A stretch of 64,000 nt of DNA from Tissierellales bacterium. Its GTDB lineage: Bacteria > Bacillota > Clostridia > Tissierellales > VENL01. Each line of letters begins with the position of its first letter. Position 1 is the stretch's first letter. Under the pieces are notes generated by a model, which worked only from the letters and a program-made list of their open reading frames with translations, had not been told where the DNA came from and searched no databases. The position numbers were made by a program, and so were the translations under genes. Shown here piece by piece: positions 51,944 to 61,031 of this stretch. Location of the stretch: assembly GCA_028280805.1 (NCBI GenBank), contig JANQLB010000090.1:1-64000 (forward strand), written 5' to 3'.

Positions 51944-53278
51944 TTGAGAAGATTTAAAAAGAGATCTAGTATTTTTTTTGTTGTCACTATTGTGATTTTA
52001 GTAGTTTATACAGTACAGATATACAATATAATGTTGTTTCCTTCACAAATTGATATATTTAGAGGAGAAAATAAATCAATCGATGTGTTATATCCATTTA
52101 CTTTAAAGCTATTACAACAAGAAGATGAAAGTCCAGTATTAAGTTTTATAAACAGTACTGTGAATGATAAGAGTTTAAATGTAAGTATAAAAACCTCTTA
52201 TAAACTTGAAACAATTAATAGAGGAAATGCAAAGTTAGTATTTAATTTATTTGGAGTAATTCCTATTAAAAACGTCAATGTAAACGTAGTAGATAATATT
52301 TATTTAATTCCGGGTGGAAATACAATTGGAGTAAAATTAAACACAAAAGGTGTGTTGGTAGTTGCATTATCTAATGATTTAGTAGGAGTTGATGACAAAA
52401 AATACAGTCCTGCAATTGATGCAGGAATAAAAGTAGGAGACGTAATTACCAGTATAAATGGGATAGAAGTAAAAAATTCAAATCATGTTATTGACTTATT
52501 AAATCGAATAGGTGAAGAAAAAGTTGATATTAAAGTTATTAGAAATAAACACGAATTCACTGCAAAAGTGAAGCCTGTTAAATGTAAACAAGATAATAGC
52601 TATAGATTAGGAATTTGGGTTAGAGATAAAACTGCTGGCATTGGAACATTAACTTTTTATCATCCTGATAGTAAAAAATTTGGAGCTTTAGGACATGGAA
52701 TTACAGATATTGATACTGGTTCACTCATGCCTATTAAAAATGGTGAAATATTAAAGGCAAAAATATCGTCAATTGAACAAGGAAAAAAAGGAACTCCTGG
52801 TGAACTTAAGGGTATTTTTTTTGACACAACAGATATGATAGGTAGTATTGAAAAAAATACTTCATTTGGAATTTATGGAGTAATGAATGAAAAAAACGAA
52901 GATATTTTTTCTAGAGAAGCATTGCCTGTTGGGTTACAGAATCAAGTGAAAATAGGAAAAGCTCATATCTTATGTACCATTAATGAAGATAGAATCGAAA
53001 AATATGAAATTGAAATATTAAAAACCGAGATACAGGGATACCCTAAACAGAAAAGTATGGTTATTAAAATTGTAGATGAAAGGTTATTAGAAGAAACAGG
53101 AGGAATAGTTCAAGGAATGAGTGGTAGTCCAATAATTCAAGATGGAAAAATAATTGGTGCTGTAACTCATGTTTTTATTAATGACCCAACTAAAGGATAT
53201 GGCATTTATATTAATTGGATGCTAAAAAATGCAGGAATTTTATTAGATAACAATAAAGATTTAGCTATAGCTAAATAA
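51944..53278 (+). CDS. spoIVB: SpoIVB signalling serine protease (S55)
   Basis: TTG 51944; the ribosome site (AGGAG) lies 13 nt upstream, somewhat far. 444 residues: membrane anchor (residues 9-27), PDZ domain (KYSPAIDAGIKVGDVITSINGIEV) and an S55 chymotrypsin-like domain with GHGITD (His) and GIVQGMSGSPIIQDGKIIGAVTHVF (nucleophile Ser). In the forespore it is secreted to cut SpoIVFA and release sigma-K activation. Directly upstream of spo0A, as in Bacillus. Confidence 0.93.
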   Translation: MRRFKKRSSIFFVVTIVILVVYTVQIYNIMLFPSQIDIFRGENKSIDVLYPFTLKLLQQEDESPVLSFINSTVNDKSLNVSIKTSYKLETINRGNAKLVFNLFGVIPIKNVNVNVVDNIYLIPGGNTIGVKLNTKGVLVVALSNDLVGVDDKKYSPAIDAGIKVGDVITSINGIEVKNSNHVIDLLNRIGEEKVDIKVIRNKHEFTAKVKPVKCKQDNSYRLGIWVRDKTAGIGTLTFYHPDSKKFGALGHGITDIDTGSLMPIKNGEILKAKISSIEQGKKGTPGELKGIFFDTTDMIGSIEKNTSFGIYGVMNEKNEDIFSREALPVGLQNQVKIGKAHILCTINEDRIEKYEIEILKTEIQGYPKQKSMVIKIVDERLLEETGGIVQGMSGSPIIQDGKIIGAVTHVFINDPTKGYGIYINWMLKNAGILLDNNKDLAIAK

Positions 53279-53365
53279 AGTAAGACTCAGTTCGCTACAA
53301 TTAACCAAATTTTGAATTTAGAATAAGCATAATACTGAGAAATTTCTATATTTAAATATAAATTT

Positions 53366-53399
53366 TGAGAGATAATTAAAAAACTCTCTCTTTTTTTTG
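53366..53399 (+). terminator. Terminator of spoIVB
   Basis: Stem gagaga with tctctc arms at about 53367-53372 and 53385-53390, then eight T. Confidence 0.75.
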
Positions 53400-53469
53400 T
53401 TACAAAATGTATATGTAAATAAAATTTTATTAAAAATTTAAAAAAAAATTATAAAATTCGCATTATTAG

Positions 53470-53498
53470 GAAGGAAATAAATAACATTTGTCGAATGG
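53470..53498 (+). promoter_or_regulatory. Sigma-H-type promoter with overlapping 0A box upstream of spo0A
   Basis: gaAGGAAAT (-35, 53470-53478), 11-bp spacer, then gtcGAATgg (-10, 53490-53498) fits the sigma-H pattern RnAGGAWWW-N11/12-RnnGAATww except the last two bases. TTTGTCGAA at 53487-53495 is an exact 0A box (TTTGTCRAA) covering the -10. Spo0A could therefore feed back on its own promoter. Bases 53499-53553 form the leader. Confidence 0.78.
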
Positions 53499-53553
53499 AA
53501 TTAAGTATAGAAAATATAGATATATATAAAATGTATTCTAGGGGGGAAATATT

Positions 53554-54357
53554 TTGAATAATGAAAGGATTAATGTTTTAATTGCAGATGACAACAGAGA
53601 TTTTTGTAGTATTTTGAGTGAATATTTATCTAAACAAGATGATGTTTACGTAACGGGGGTAGCTAAAGATGGCTTAGAAGCTATAGATTTAGTACAAGAA
53701 ACCTCACCTGATGTACTGGTGTTAGATATTATTATGCCTCATTTAGACGGTTTGGGTGTCCTAGAAAGATTAAATATCATGGATTTAGAAAAATTTCCTA
53801 AGGTCATCGTATTGTCAGCAGTTGGACAGGATAAAATAACTCAACGTGCCATTAGTCTGGGAGCAGATTATTATGTTGTTAAACCTTTTGACTTTGAAAT
53901 CTTTATGAAGAGAATTAGACAAGTAACAGGCACAGGATCAACTAAGATTAACAAAAGAAGCTATTCACAAATTAACACCAGATTAAGTAAAATGAATGAT
54001 GAACCTCAAACGTTAGAAGCAAAAATAACAAATATTATTCATGAAGTTGGTGTTCCTGCTCATATTAAAGGCTACTTATACTTAAGAGAAGCTATTACTA
54101 TGGTATTTGAAAATATGGAGCTTTTAAGTTCAGTAACAAAAAAATTATATCCAAATATATCAAAAAAGTTTAATACAACTCCCAGTAGAGTTGAAAGAGC
54201 AATAAGGCACGCCATAGAAGTAGCTTGGGGCAGAGGTAAAACAGAAACTATAAACAGGTTATTTGGCTATACTATTCGTACAGATAAAGGCAAACCAACA
54301 AATAGTGAGTTTATAGCTATGGTTGCTGATAAGTTAAGATTAGAGCATAAGTCTTAA
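53554..54357 (+). CDS. spo0A: Sporulation master regulator Spo0A
   Basis: TTG 53554 with GGGGGG upstream. 267 residues. The receiver domain has DD near the N-terminus (IADDNRDF), phospho-Asp in [13 protein letters not shown], and Lys in [10 protein letters not shown]. The C-terminal DNA-binding domain has [20 protein letters not shown] and [23 protein letters not shown], the conserved recognition helix. It is phosphorylated by orphan kinases and starts sporulation. Own promoter with 0A box. Confidence 0.96.
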   Translation: MNNERINVLIADDNRDFCSILSEYLSKQDDVYVTGVAKDGLEAIDLVQETSPDVLVLDIIMPHLDGLGVLERLNIMDLEKFPKVIVLSAVGQDKITQRAISLGADYYVVKPFDFEIFMKRIRQVTGTGSTKINKRSYSQINTRLSKMNDEPQTLEAKITNIIHEVGVPAHIKGYLYLREAITMVFENMELLSSVTKKLYPNISKKFNTTPSRVERAIRHAIEVAWGRGKTETINRLFGYTIRTDKGKPTNSEFIAMVADKLRLEHKS

Positions 54358-54500
54358 AGAAGTTTGAAATATTAGTAATACAGTAGTTTCTGATATTACA
54401 ATTTTAATTGATTTTCATAAAAAATTTATTTTGTATATAAATAAACACCTTCAGTTTATAGGTTTGAAGTATCAAATTTATTTTGGAGGTGTTTTAAATT

Positions 54501-54644
54501 ATGACAGATTTTGATTTTCAAATTGATAGTTTTATGTTCTATTGTACAAGTAAAAACTTATCATCTAAGACAATGAAGTCTTTTGAGCAAACAATTTCTT
54601 ATATTATCAATAAACACTTATACTCTATTGAAAGTATTGCATGA
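54501..54644 (+). pseudogene. Truncated tyrosine recombinase (N-terminal SAM-like domain only)
   Basis: 47 codons starting ATG 54501 behind GGAGG. MTDFDFQIDSFMFYCTSKNL, then SSKTMKSFEQTISYI, resembles the N-terminal core-binding domain of XerC/XerD integrases (F..Y...KNLS..T...Y...). The frame stops after INKHLYSIESIA, so the catalytic domain is missing. A stem aaacacct (54443) with aggtgttt (54487) includes its ribosome site. Probably the left remnant of a lost mobile element next to spo0A; a real small protein is less likely. Confidence 0.6.
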
Positions 54645-54664
54645 AATGTGAATGAGATTGAGAG

Positions 54665-55258
54665 GTGATCTTTATTCTAAATTCCATAAATAAAAACAAA
54701 AACTCTAAGACCGTACTCTTTTTAATGCTTATAGGTTTAATTATTATAATAAAGCAACTTATAGAAAATCCTTGGGAACATATATTATGGGGTCTCACAT
54801 TAACATTTTTTTTGCTTATTATTAAAACCATTTCTAAAATAACATTTATAAATAAATACTGGATTAGCTTTATTATAGTAATCTCTTTCTTACTATTCTA
54901 CTTCATGTTTAGTGCAGCTTCTATAGGATATGGTGGTGAGCATGTTTACTATAACAAGAATAAAATCGGAATAGGATGTATAATTAATTATGATTTTGAG
55001 TGTCGGGATAAAGTAAAAATACTCTCCAGTGATATTGATGTAATTCCCATTGGAGGTAGCGGATATGTGCTAAAAATGTGTAGAATGAAAGAAATGCAGA
55101 ATAATAGATATTATATTTCTATGAAGTTTTTAATTACAGAAGAAAATGCTATATTACCTCCAAAGTCAATTGTTGTACGAAAAGCAAAAGGACTAATACC
55201 AATTATTAGTATAAAGCAAAATGATATTTTAATCTATAAAGAAACTGACGGGAAATAG
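54665..55258 (+). CDS. Hypothetical membrane protein
   Basis: 197 residues, start uncertain: GTG 54665 has almost no ribosome site, while an ATT at 54674 would have GAGGTGAT at good distance. Four hydrophobic segments in the first 95 residues (LFLMLIGLIIIIKQL, ILWGLTLTFFLLII, FIIVISFLLFYFMF), then an extracytoplasmic or cytoplasmic beta-rich domain (IGIGCIINYDFECRDKVKIL). Not recognised. It lies in the accessory gap between spo0A and the P-type ATPase. Confidence 0.6.
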   Translation: MIFILNSINKNKNSKTVLFLMLIGLIIIIKQLIENPWEHILWGLTLTFFLLIIKTISKITFINKYWISFIIVISFLLFYFMFSAASIGYGGEHVYYNKNKIGIGCIINYDFECRDKVKILSSDIDVIPIGGSGYVLKMCRMKEMQNNRYYISMKFLITEENAILPPKSIVVRKAKGLIPIISIKQNDILIYKETDGK

Positions 55259-55275
55259 ATAGCCAGATTTTAAAT

Positions 55276-55318
55276 AAAAAAAACAGTATAATGAATATGC
55301 ATTGTACTGTTTTTTTTT
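55276..55318 (+). terminator. Terminator of the membrane-protein gene
   Basis: aaaacagtata and tgtactgttt arms with a 9-11-nt loop and a run of T after the right arm. Confidence 0.75.
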
Positions 55319-55334
55319 GCAAAAAAGAAAGTTG

Positions 55335-55355
55335 GCGACAACTATCCCTTTTTCG
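55335..55355. repeat. Solitary arm resembling the dispersed inverted repeat
   Basis: gcgacaactatcccttttt... reads as one right arm of the element at 1261/5107 (cgacagaaccgtcccttt), without a matching left arm in reach. Probably a decayed copy. It adds to the insertion-prone character of the 54.4-55.6 kb gap. Confidence 0.45.
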
Positions 55356-55415
55356 TTATATAATATAAGATTATATAACTACTATTTTATTTATTGGCTG
55401 AATTATTGTTATGTG

Positions 55416-55443
55416 TTGACTAATAATATATATATGATATAAA
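55416..55443 (+). promoter_or_regulatory. Sigma-A promoter of the 56-aa gene
   Basis: TTGACT 55416-55421 and TATAAA 55438-55443, 16 bp apart, directly before AAGGGGAGG and the ATG at 55462. Confidence 0.6.
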
Positions 55444-55461
55444 GATAAGGGGAGGATAATT

Positions 55462-55632
55462 ATGAGTAAAGAAACTAAAATTATTTTAGATGAATTAAAT
55501 TACTCTATCGGAAAGTTAAATGAAAAGGAAAAGAACGATAAAAAGTTAAACGACAGCCAATACTGGTACAGAAAGGGCTTATTAACTGCAAGAAATATTG
55601 TTTTAAAAGTAGAAGAACTAAACAATAAATAA
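55462..55632 (+). CDS. Small hypothetical protein, 56 aa
   Basis: ATG 55462 behind GGGGAGG. Highly charged and helical (IILDELNYSIGKLNEKEKND, then SQYWYRKGLLTARNIVLKVE). No signal or membrane segment. It has its own promoter and a strong ribosome site; the P-type ATPase starts 49 bp downstream and may share the transcript. Function unknown. Confidence 0.6.
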   Translation: MSKETKIILDELNYSIGKLNEKEKNDKKLNDSQYWYRKGLLTARNIVLKVEELNNK

Positions 55633-55681
55633 GTATCATAAAAAATCTTATCATAAATGATAAAGAATAAAGGAGGCAGAA

Positions 55682-58321
55682 ATGAATAGTACCGAACTTT
55701 TTAAAACAAATATTAACAACTTACTAAAACACTTCAATGTAGACAAAGATACAGGATTAAATGATGAAGAAGTAATAAAAAGAAGACAAACTTACGGTAG
55801 AAATGAACTTGAGAAAAAGAAAGGTGATAGTTTATTAGTAAAATTTATTAATCAATTTAAAAACTTTATGGTTATAATATTACTTGTAGCTGCACTTATT
55901 TCTGGTTTTGTTGGAGAATTAAAGGATTCAATAATTATCATGATTATAGTCATCCTCAATGCTGTATTAGGATTAATTCAAGAGAATAAGGCAGAAAAAT
56001 CTCTTGAAGCTTTAAAAAACATGACTACTCCTTTAGCTAAGGTAATAAGAGACGGTAAACTAATTCAGATAAAATCTACTGATCTTGTGCCAGGTGATAT
56101 TGTAACAATTGAAAGTGGTGATTACGTACCTGCTGATGGAAGAATTTTAGATAGCTCAAGTTTACATGTAGAAGAGTCAGCACTAACTGGAGAATCACTT
56201 CCTGTTGCAAAGAATACAAATATTCCTGAAGGTGATAACATTCCATTAGGAGACAGAAAAAATATGGTATACTCTACCAGTATGGTCACTCACGGCAGAG
56301 GAAAAATTCTTGTAACTAATACCGGAATGGACACAGAAATTGGCAAGATAGCTAAAATGCTTGATTCTGAAGAAAAACTGAAAACTCCTTTACAAATGAA
56401 GCTTGACGAACTTAGCAAGTATATAGGAATATTAGCTTTATCAGTATGTGTTGTTATATTTTTAATTGGATTTTTTCAAGGGATACCAACCTTAGATATG
56501 TTTATGTTAACTGTATCATTGGCAGTTGCAGCAATTCCTGAAGGATTACCTGCTATCGTAACAATAGTGTTATCCTTGGGAGTTCAAAGAATGATAAAGA
56601 AAAATGCAATAATAAGAAGATTGCCGGCAGTAGAAACTCTGGGTACTGCTTCTGTTATCTGCTCTGATAAAACCGGAACTCTAACTCAAAATAAAATGAC
56701 AGTAACAAAAGTATATGGATATGAAAATCTTATAGATGCTAAAGATATTGATAAGATTGATGACAAAGCAATAAACTTAGTTATTGACATAGGCCTTTTA
56801 TGTAATGATTCAACAATATCTAGTGATGATGGTAAAAAGAAAGCAATAGGAGACCCAACTGAAATAGCTTTAGTTATTTTAGCACAGCAAAAAGGATTAT
56901 TAAAAAAAGAACAAGAACAAAAAATGCCTAGAGTTAATGAGATACCATTTGATTCTGATAGAAAGCTAATGACTACTATACATAACTCTGATAACCAATT
57001 AAAAGTATTTACTAAGGGAGCTTGTGATGTATTACTAGAAAGATGCAGTAAAATCCTTATAAACAATGAAATTAAGGAACTAACGGAAGAAATCAAAGAA
57101 GAAATTAGAACAGCTAATATAAGCATGGCAAATAAAGCTTTAAGAGTTTTGGCATTTGCATATAAAGACATTAAAGAGATACCTAAAGATATTACATCAG
57201 ACAATGTAGAGAATGATTTAGTTTTTGCTGGATTAGTAGGTATGATTGATCCTCCTAGAGAAGAAGTAAAGCATGCTGTTGAGAAATGTAAGATGGCTGG
57301 TATAAGACCAATAATGATAACAGGCGACTATAAGATAACTGCAGTAACAATAGGTAAAGAACTTGGAATACTTGATGAAGGAAGTACAGCTATTGAAGGA
57401 AAAGAATTAGATGAAATTTCAGACGAAGAGTTAATGAAGAATATTGAAAAATATTCTATTTATGCAAGAGTTTCACCTAAGCATAAGGTTAGGATAGTTA
57501 AAGCTTGGCAGTCTAGAGGTAAAATTGTTGCAATGACCGGAGATGGAGTTAATGATGCACCTTCGTTAAAACGTGCAAACATTGGGTGTGCTATGGGAAT
57601 TACAGGTACTGACGTATCAAAAGAAGCGTCTGACATGATTTTAACGGACGATAATTTCTCAACTATAGTAGAAGCAGTTGAAGAAGGTAGAAATATTTAT
57701 GACAATATTAAAAAATCAATACATTATCTGCTGTCTTGTAACATTGGAGAAGTAGGTGTTTTGTTTATAGCTCTGTTATTTGGTTTACCCAGACCATTAA
57801 TACCTATACATATTTTATGGATTAATTTAGTTACTGATAGTTTCCCTGCTTTATCGTTAGGTGTAAATCCTCCTGAAAAAGATATAATGAATAGGAAGCC
57901 TAGACATCCTGAAGAAAGCATTTTTGCTCAAGGTCTAGGAGTTTCTATAGGTGTTAAAGGTGTTATTATCGGTTTAGTAGCTTTATTAGCCTTCTATACG
58001 GGATGGAGATATAGTTTAGAGGTAGGCAGAACAATGACATTTCTTACTCTTAGCTTATCACAATTTGGGAATAGCTTAAGTGTAAGATCATTAGATAAAT
58101 CATTATTTAAAATAGGTATTTTCAGTAATAAACATTTGTTAGGAGCTATAGCAATTTCATCTGTTTTAATGCTAAGTGTTGTGTTTATACCTTTTTTAAG
58201 AGATATTTTTGAGTTAACAAATTTAAATTTAAATCAATGGATAATTGTATTACTATACTCATTGATTCCTTTAACTTTAGGAGAGATATTCAAATTCCTT
58301 AAGTTTAGAAAATCAAACTAA
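55682..58321 (+). CDS. P-type calcium-transporting ATPase (PMCA/SERCA-like)
   Basis: 879 residues, full P2-type pump. N-terminal cation-ATPase domain, TGES motif (ALTGESLPV), PEGLP in the fourth membrane helix (AVAAIPEGLPA), phosphorylation motif CSDKTGTLTQNKMT, nucleotide-binding FTKGACDVLLERC, and hinge TGDGVNDAPSLKRANIGCAMG. The C-terminal transporter helices contain NLVTDSFPALSLG. It most likely exports Ca2+. Sporulating cells move Ca2+ for spore dipicolinate, but no sporulation promoter is visible here. Confidence 0.9.
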   Translation: MNSTELFKTNINNLLKHFNVDKDTGLNDEEVIKRRQTYGRNELEKKKGDSLLVKFINQFKNFMVIILLVAALISGFVGELKDSIIIMIIVILNAVLGLIQENKAEKSLEALKNMTTPLAKVIRDGKLIQIKSTDLVPGDIVTIESGDYVPADGRILDSSSLHVEESALTGESLPVAKNTNIPEGDNIPLGDRKNMVYSTSMVTHGRGKILVTNTGMDTEIGKIAKMLDSEEKLKTPLQMKLDELSKYIGILALSVCVVIFLIGFFQGIPTLDMFMLTVSLAVAAIPEGLPAIVTIVLSLGVQRMIKKNAIIRRLPAVETLGTASVICSDKTGTLTQNKMTVTKVYGYENLIDAKDIDKIDDKAINLVIDIGLLCNDSTISSDDGKKKAIGDPTEIALVILAQQKGLLKKEQEQKMPRVNEIPFDSDRKLMTTIHNSDNQLKVFTKGACDVLLERCSKILINNEIKELTEEIKEEIRTANISMANKALRVLAFAYKDIKEIPKDITSDNVENDLVFAGLVGMIDPPREEVKHAVEKCKMAGIRPIMITGDYKITAVTIGKELGILDEGSTAIEGKELDEISDEELMKNIEKYSIYARVSPKHKVRIVKAWQSRGKIVAMTGDGVNDAPSLKRANIGCAMGITGTDVSKEASDMILTDDNFSTIVEAVEEGRNIYDNIKKSIHYLLSCNIGEVGVLFIALLFGLPRPLIPIHILWINLVTDSFPALSLGVNPPEKDIMNRKPRHPEESIFAQGLGVSIGVKGVIIGLVALLAFYTGWRYSLEVGRTMTFLTLSLSQFGNSLSVRSLDKSLFKIGIFSNKHLLGAIAISSVLMLSVVFIPFLRDIFELTNLNLNQWIIVLLYSLIPLTLGEIFKFLKFRKSN

Positions 58322-58338
58322 TAATTATTTTTTTATTG

Positions 58339-58372
58339 AAGAAATGGTCTTATAAACCATTTCTTTTATTTT
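58339..58372 (+). terminator. Terminator of the P-type ATPase gene
   Basis: Stem aagaaatggt (58339-58348) with accatttctt (58356-58365), 7-nt loop, T-rich tail. Confidence 0.8.
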
Positions 58373-58472
58373 ATTACCTTAAAAACTCCTCGTTATTTAC
58401 TAATTATAAAACATGTGAATTTTTTAAAAAAATTAACTAATAATAACAATAGAACATTTGATGGAGGATTCT

Positions 58473-59585
58473 ATGTATATTAAAGGTTTCATAAAAAAGG
58501 ATAAAAAAACAAAAGAATTAATTAGCAGGCTAAAACCGGGAGACATAGCTCTTATCTCACATAGAGATTTAGATGAAGTTGCTGCTATTTCTTTAGTAGA
58601 ATCTAAGGTCAAATGTATTGTCAATGCAGATAAGACAATAAGCGGAAGATATAATAATCAAGGTCCTAAAGTTTTACTAGATGCTAAAATTCCAATATTT
58701 GAGCTGCAAGATCGTAAGCTTTTTGACAAAATTAAAGAAGGACAATTTTCTAAGATAATTAACAATAAGCTTATAATTGATGATAAGATAATAGGACTTT
58801 GTAGTTTGCTTGACGAGAATAAAATAAATAAACTTTTACAAATAGGTTGTGAAAATTTAGAAAAAGAATTAAAAAATTTTATCGAAAATACTCTTGAATA
58901 TGCAGGTAAAGAAAAGGATTTTATATTAGGAGATATTGATATACCAACAACAAAAGTAAAGATGGATAATAAACACGTTTTAGTAGTTGCTAGAGGAAAA
59001 GACTATAAGAAGGATCTTAGTGCAGTTAAAGATTATATTAAAGAAAAAAAGCCTGTTCTTATAGGAGTAGATGGAGGCGGAGATACATTAATGGAATTTG
59101 GATATATCCCTGATATAGTTGTAGGGGATATGGACAGTATTAGTGATAAATGTTTAAAAATAACTAAGGAAATAATAGTACACGCATATCAAAATGGAAA
59201 ATCTCCTGGATTAGATAGAGTAAATAATCTAGGTCTTAAATCAACTATTGTTTCTGTTCCTGGTATCAGTGAAGACATAGCTTTATTATTGGCATATTCA
59301 AACAATGCAGACCTTATTGTAGCAGTTGGAACACATAGTAATATGGTTGATTTCCTTGAAAAAGGCAGAAAAGGTATGTCTAGTACTTTTCTGGTGAGAT
59401 TAAAGGTGGGATCAAAGTTAATAGATGCTAAAGGTGTAAATAAGCTGTATAAAAGCAGTCTGAAAGTAAAATACATTTTAGCTTTATCATTAGCAGCAAT
59501 TATTCCGCTGATAATTGTTGCTGTAAAACAGCCATTAATAATAGAGATATTACAATTAATATACATGAATTTGAGGCTTCTATAA
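58473..59585 (+). CDS. steA: SteA-like cytokinetic ring protein (TPPK-like domain)
   Basis: ATG 58473 with GGAGG 5 nt upstream. 370 residues: an N-terminal domain (LKPGDIALISHRDLDEVAAISLVESKVKCIVNA), a thiamin-pyrophosphokinase-like catalytic domain (PVLIGVDGGGDTLMEFGYIPDIVVGDMDS) and a C-terminal membrane segment (ILALSLAAIIPLIIVAV). In Corynebacterium SteA and SteB form a divisome-associated pair; the same pair is here. Confidence 0.87.
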   Translation: MYIKGFIKKDKKTKELISRLKPGDIALISHRDLDEVAAISLVESKVKCIVNADKTISGRYNNQGPKVLLDAKIPIFELQDRKLFDKIKEGQFSKIINNKLIIDDKIIGLCSLLDENKINKLLQIGCENLEKELKNFIENTLEYAGKEKDFILGDIDIPTTKVKMDNKHVLVVARGKDYKKDLSAVKDYIKEKKPVLIGVDGGGDTLMEFGYIPDIVVGDMDSISDKCLKITKEIIVHAYQNGKSPGLDRVNNLGLKSTIVSVPGISEDIALLLAYSNNADLIVAVGTHSNMVDFLEKGRKGMSSTFLVRLKVGSKLIDAKGVNKLYKSSLKVKYILALSLAAIIPLIIVAVKQPLIIEILQLIYMNLRLL

Positions 59586-59605
59586 GGCTTTAGGGAGTGT
59601 TTATA

Positions 59606-60346
59606 TTGGGAGTTAATATTAGATATTTTGTTATAACTATCATTTCGATTTTCTTAGCATTAGGAATAGGGATATCTATAGGTTTTATGTTTGATGCACA
59701 GGAAATCTTAACAAATGAAAGAGATTATCTTATAGAATCATTAAATAAAAAATTTGAAGAATTAAAGCTCGAAAATAAAAACCATAAGAACCAAATTACC
59801 GCACTAATAAATCAAAATAAAAGCTATAAAGATTTTGGTGAATATATATTTCCCCAGTTAATAAAAAGTAGATTAACAGGTATTACAGTTGGACTTATAC
59901 AGTTAGACAACGATTGTATATATTTAGATATTATAGATATGATAACAATGGCTGGAGGAGAAATAATAGTAATTAATTCAATGAAAGATATAAACAGTGA
60001 TTCTGTATTTAATAATAATTTAGAAGATGAAATTGATTACTTTATAATAAGAGCAGATTGTAAAGAAATAAGTATTACTAGTATGGAACTATTAGAAAAT
60101 TTTTTAAATCAGGATTTAACTACATATAAAAATGATATTATTGCAGTTAAAAAAGATTCTGTAGAGTTTTCTTATATTGACTCATTTAGAAGTTATAATA
60201 TAACAACAATTAACAATCTTGATAGTATAATTGGAAAACTAAATCTTATATTTACTCTTGATAAGAGTATAAAAGATAATCAAACTAAAGTTATCATAAA
60301 CAATCTTATAAATTCTACAATTAATGATTATAATATTGGAGATTAA
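59606..60346 (+). CDS. steB: SteB/MctB-like membrane-anchored coiled-coil protein
   Basis: TTG 59606 is preferred, with TAGGGAG 8 nt upstream, over a GTG at 59597. 246 residues: an N-terminal membrane helix (FVITIISIFLALGIGISIGFM), a coiled coil (residues about 35-70), then a globular alpha/beta domain. The MctB copper-transport family name is misleading outside mycobacteria; beside steA, the SteB role (partner at the septum) is favoured. Confidence 0.82.
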   Translation: MGVNIRYFVITIISIFLALGIGISIGFMFDAQEILTNERDYLIESLNKKFEELKLENKNHKNQITALINQNKSYKDFGEYIFPQLIKSRLTGITVGLIQLDNDCIYLDIIDMITMAGGEIIVINSMKDINSDSVFNNNLEDEIDYFIIRADCKEISITSMELLENFLNQDLTTYKNDIIAVKKDSVEFSYIDSFRSYNITTINNLDSIIGKLNLIFTLDKSIKDNQTKVIINNLINSTINDYNIGD

Positions 60347-60349
60347 ATA

Positions 60350-61027
60350 ATGTATAAAGAAAAAGTTGTTGCAGTTATACCAGCCTATAATGAAGAAGAT
60401 ATTATCGGAGTGACATTAGATGCCTTACTTAATATAGAATTAATAGATAAAATAATCGTAGTGGATGACGGCTCAATTGATAGAACATCAGAAGTTGTAA
60501 AGGAAAAAAATATCGTTCTTTTAAGATATAATGAAAATCATGGTAAAGGTTATGCTATTAAGAAGGCACTTGAACTTATAGATTTTGAATATTTAGTTTT
60601 AGTTGATGCAGATCTAGGTTTTTCATGTAAAGAAATAATTAAGCTTATTGACCCCGTATTATGCAGTAAAGCTGATGTTACAATAGGTAAATTTAAACCT
60701 GCAAGTAAAAAAGGAGGTTTTGGTCTTGTTAAAAATCTTGCTGAATATGGAATATGGTTTTATACAAAACAAAGATTAAAGGCTTCTTTATCAGGACAAA
60801 GAGTATATACAAAACAAGTAATAGAAAACATATCATATATTCCTAACAACTTTGGTATAGAAGTTGCGATGACTATAGGAGCTATAAAAGGTGGATTTAG
60901 AATAAAAGAAATAGAAGTAGATATGACCCATAGAGAAACCGGAAGAAAATTAAAAGATTTTGTTCATCGAGGCAGACAATTTCTAGATATTTTTAAAACA
61001 TTATTTATAATGAGAATTAGGAGTTAA
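60350..61027 (+). CDS. Glycosyltransferase family 2
   Basis: 225 residues, GT-A fold: VVAVIPAYNEEDIIGVTLDALL, IIVVDDGSIDRT (nucleotide site), YLVLVDADLGF (DxD metal site), and a C-terminal helix with GRQFLDIFKTLFIMRIRS, no membrane helices. Starts 4 nt after steB. The substrate is unknown; polyprenyl-phosphate mannosyl- or glucosyltransferase-like activity is possible given the MraY-like neighbour. Confidence 0.88.
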   Translation: MYKEKVVAVIPAYNEEDIIGVTLDALLNIELIDKIIVVDDGSIDRTSEVVKEKNIVLLRYNENHGKGYAIKKALELIDFEYLVLVDADLGFSCKEIIKLIDPVLCSKADVTIGKFKPASKKGGFGLVKNLAEYGIWFYTKQRLKASLSGQRVYTKQVIENISYIPNNFGIEVAMTIGAIKGGFRIKEIEVDMTHRETGRKLKDFVHRGRQFLDIFKTLFIMRIRS

Positions 61028-61031
61028 AAAT

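Noticed and set aside
54665-55258. Assigning the membrane protein to a toxin or immunity family
   Set aside because: No motif supports it; left as hypothetical.
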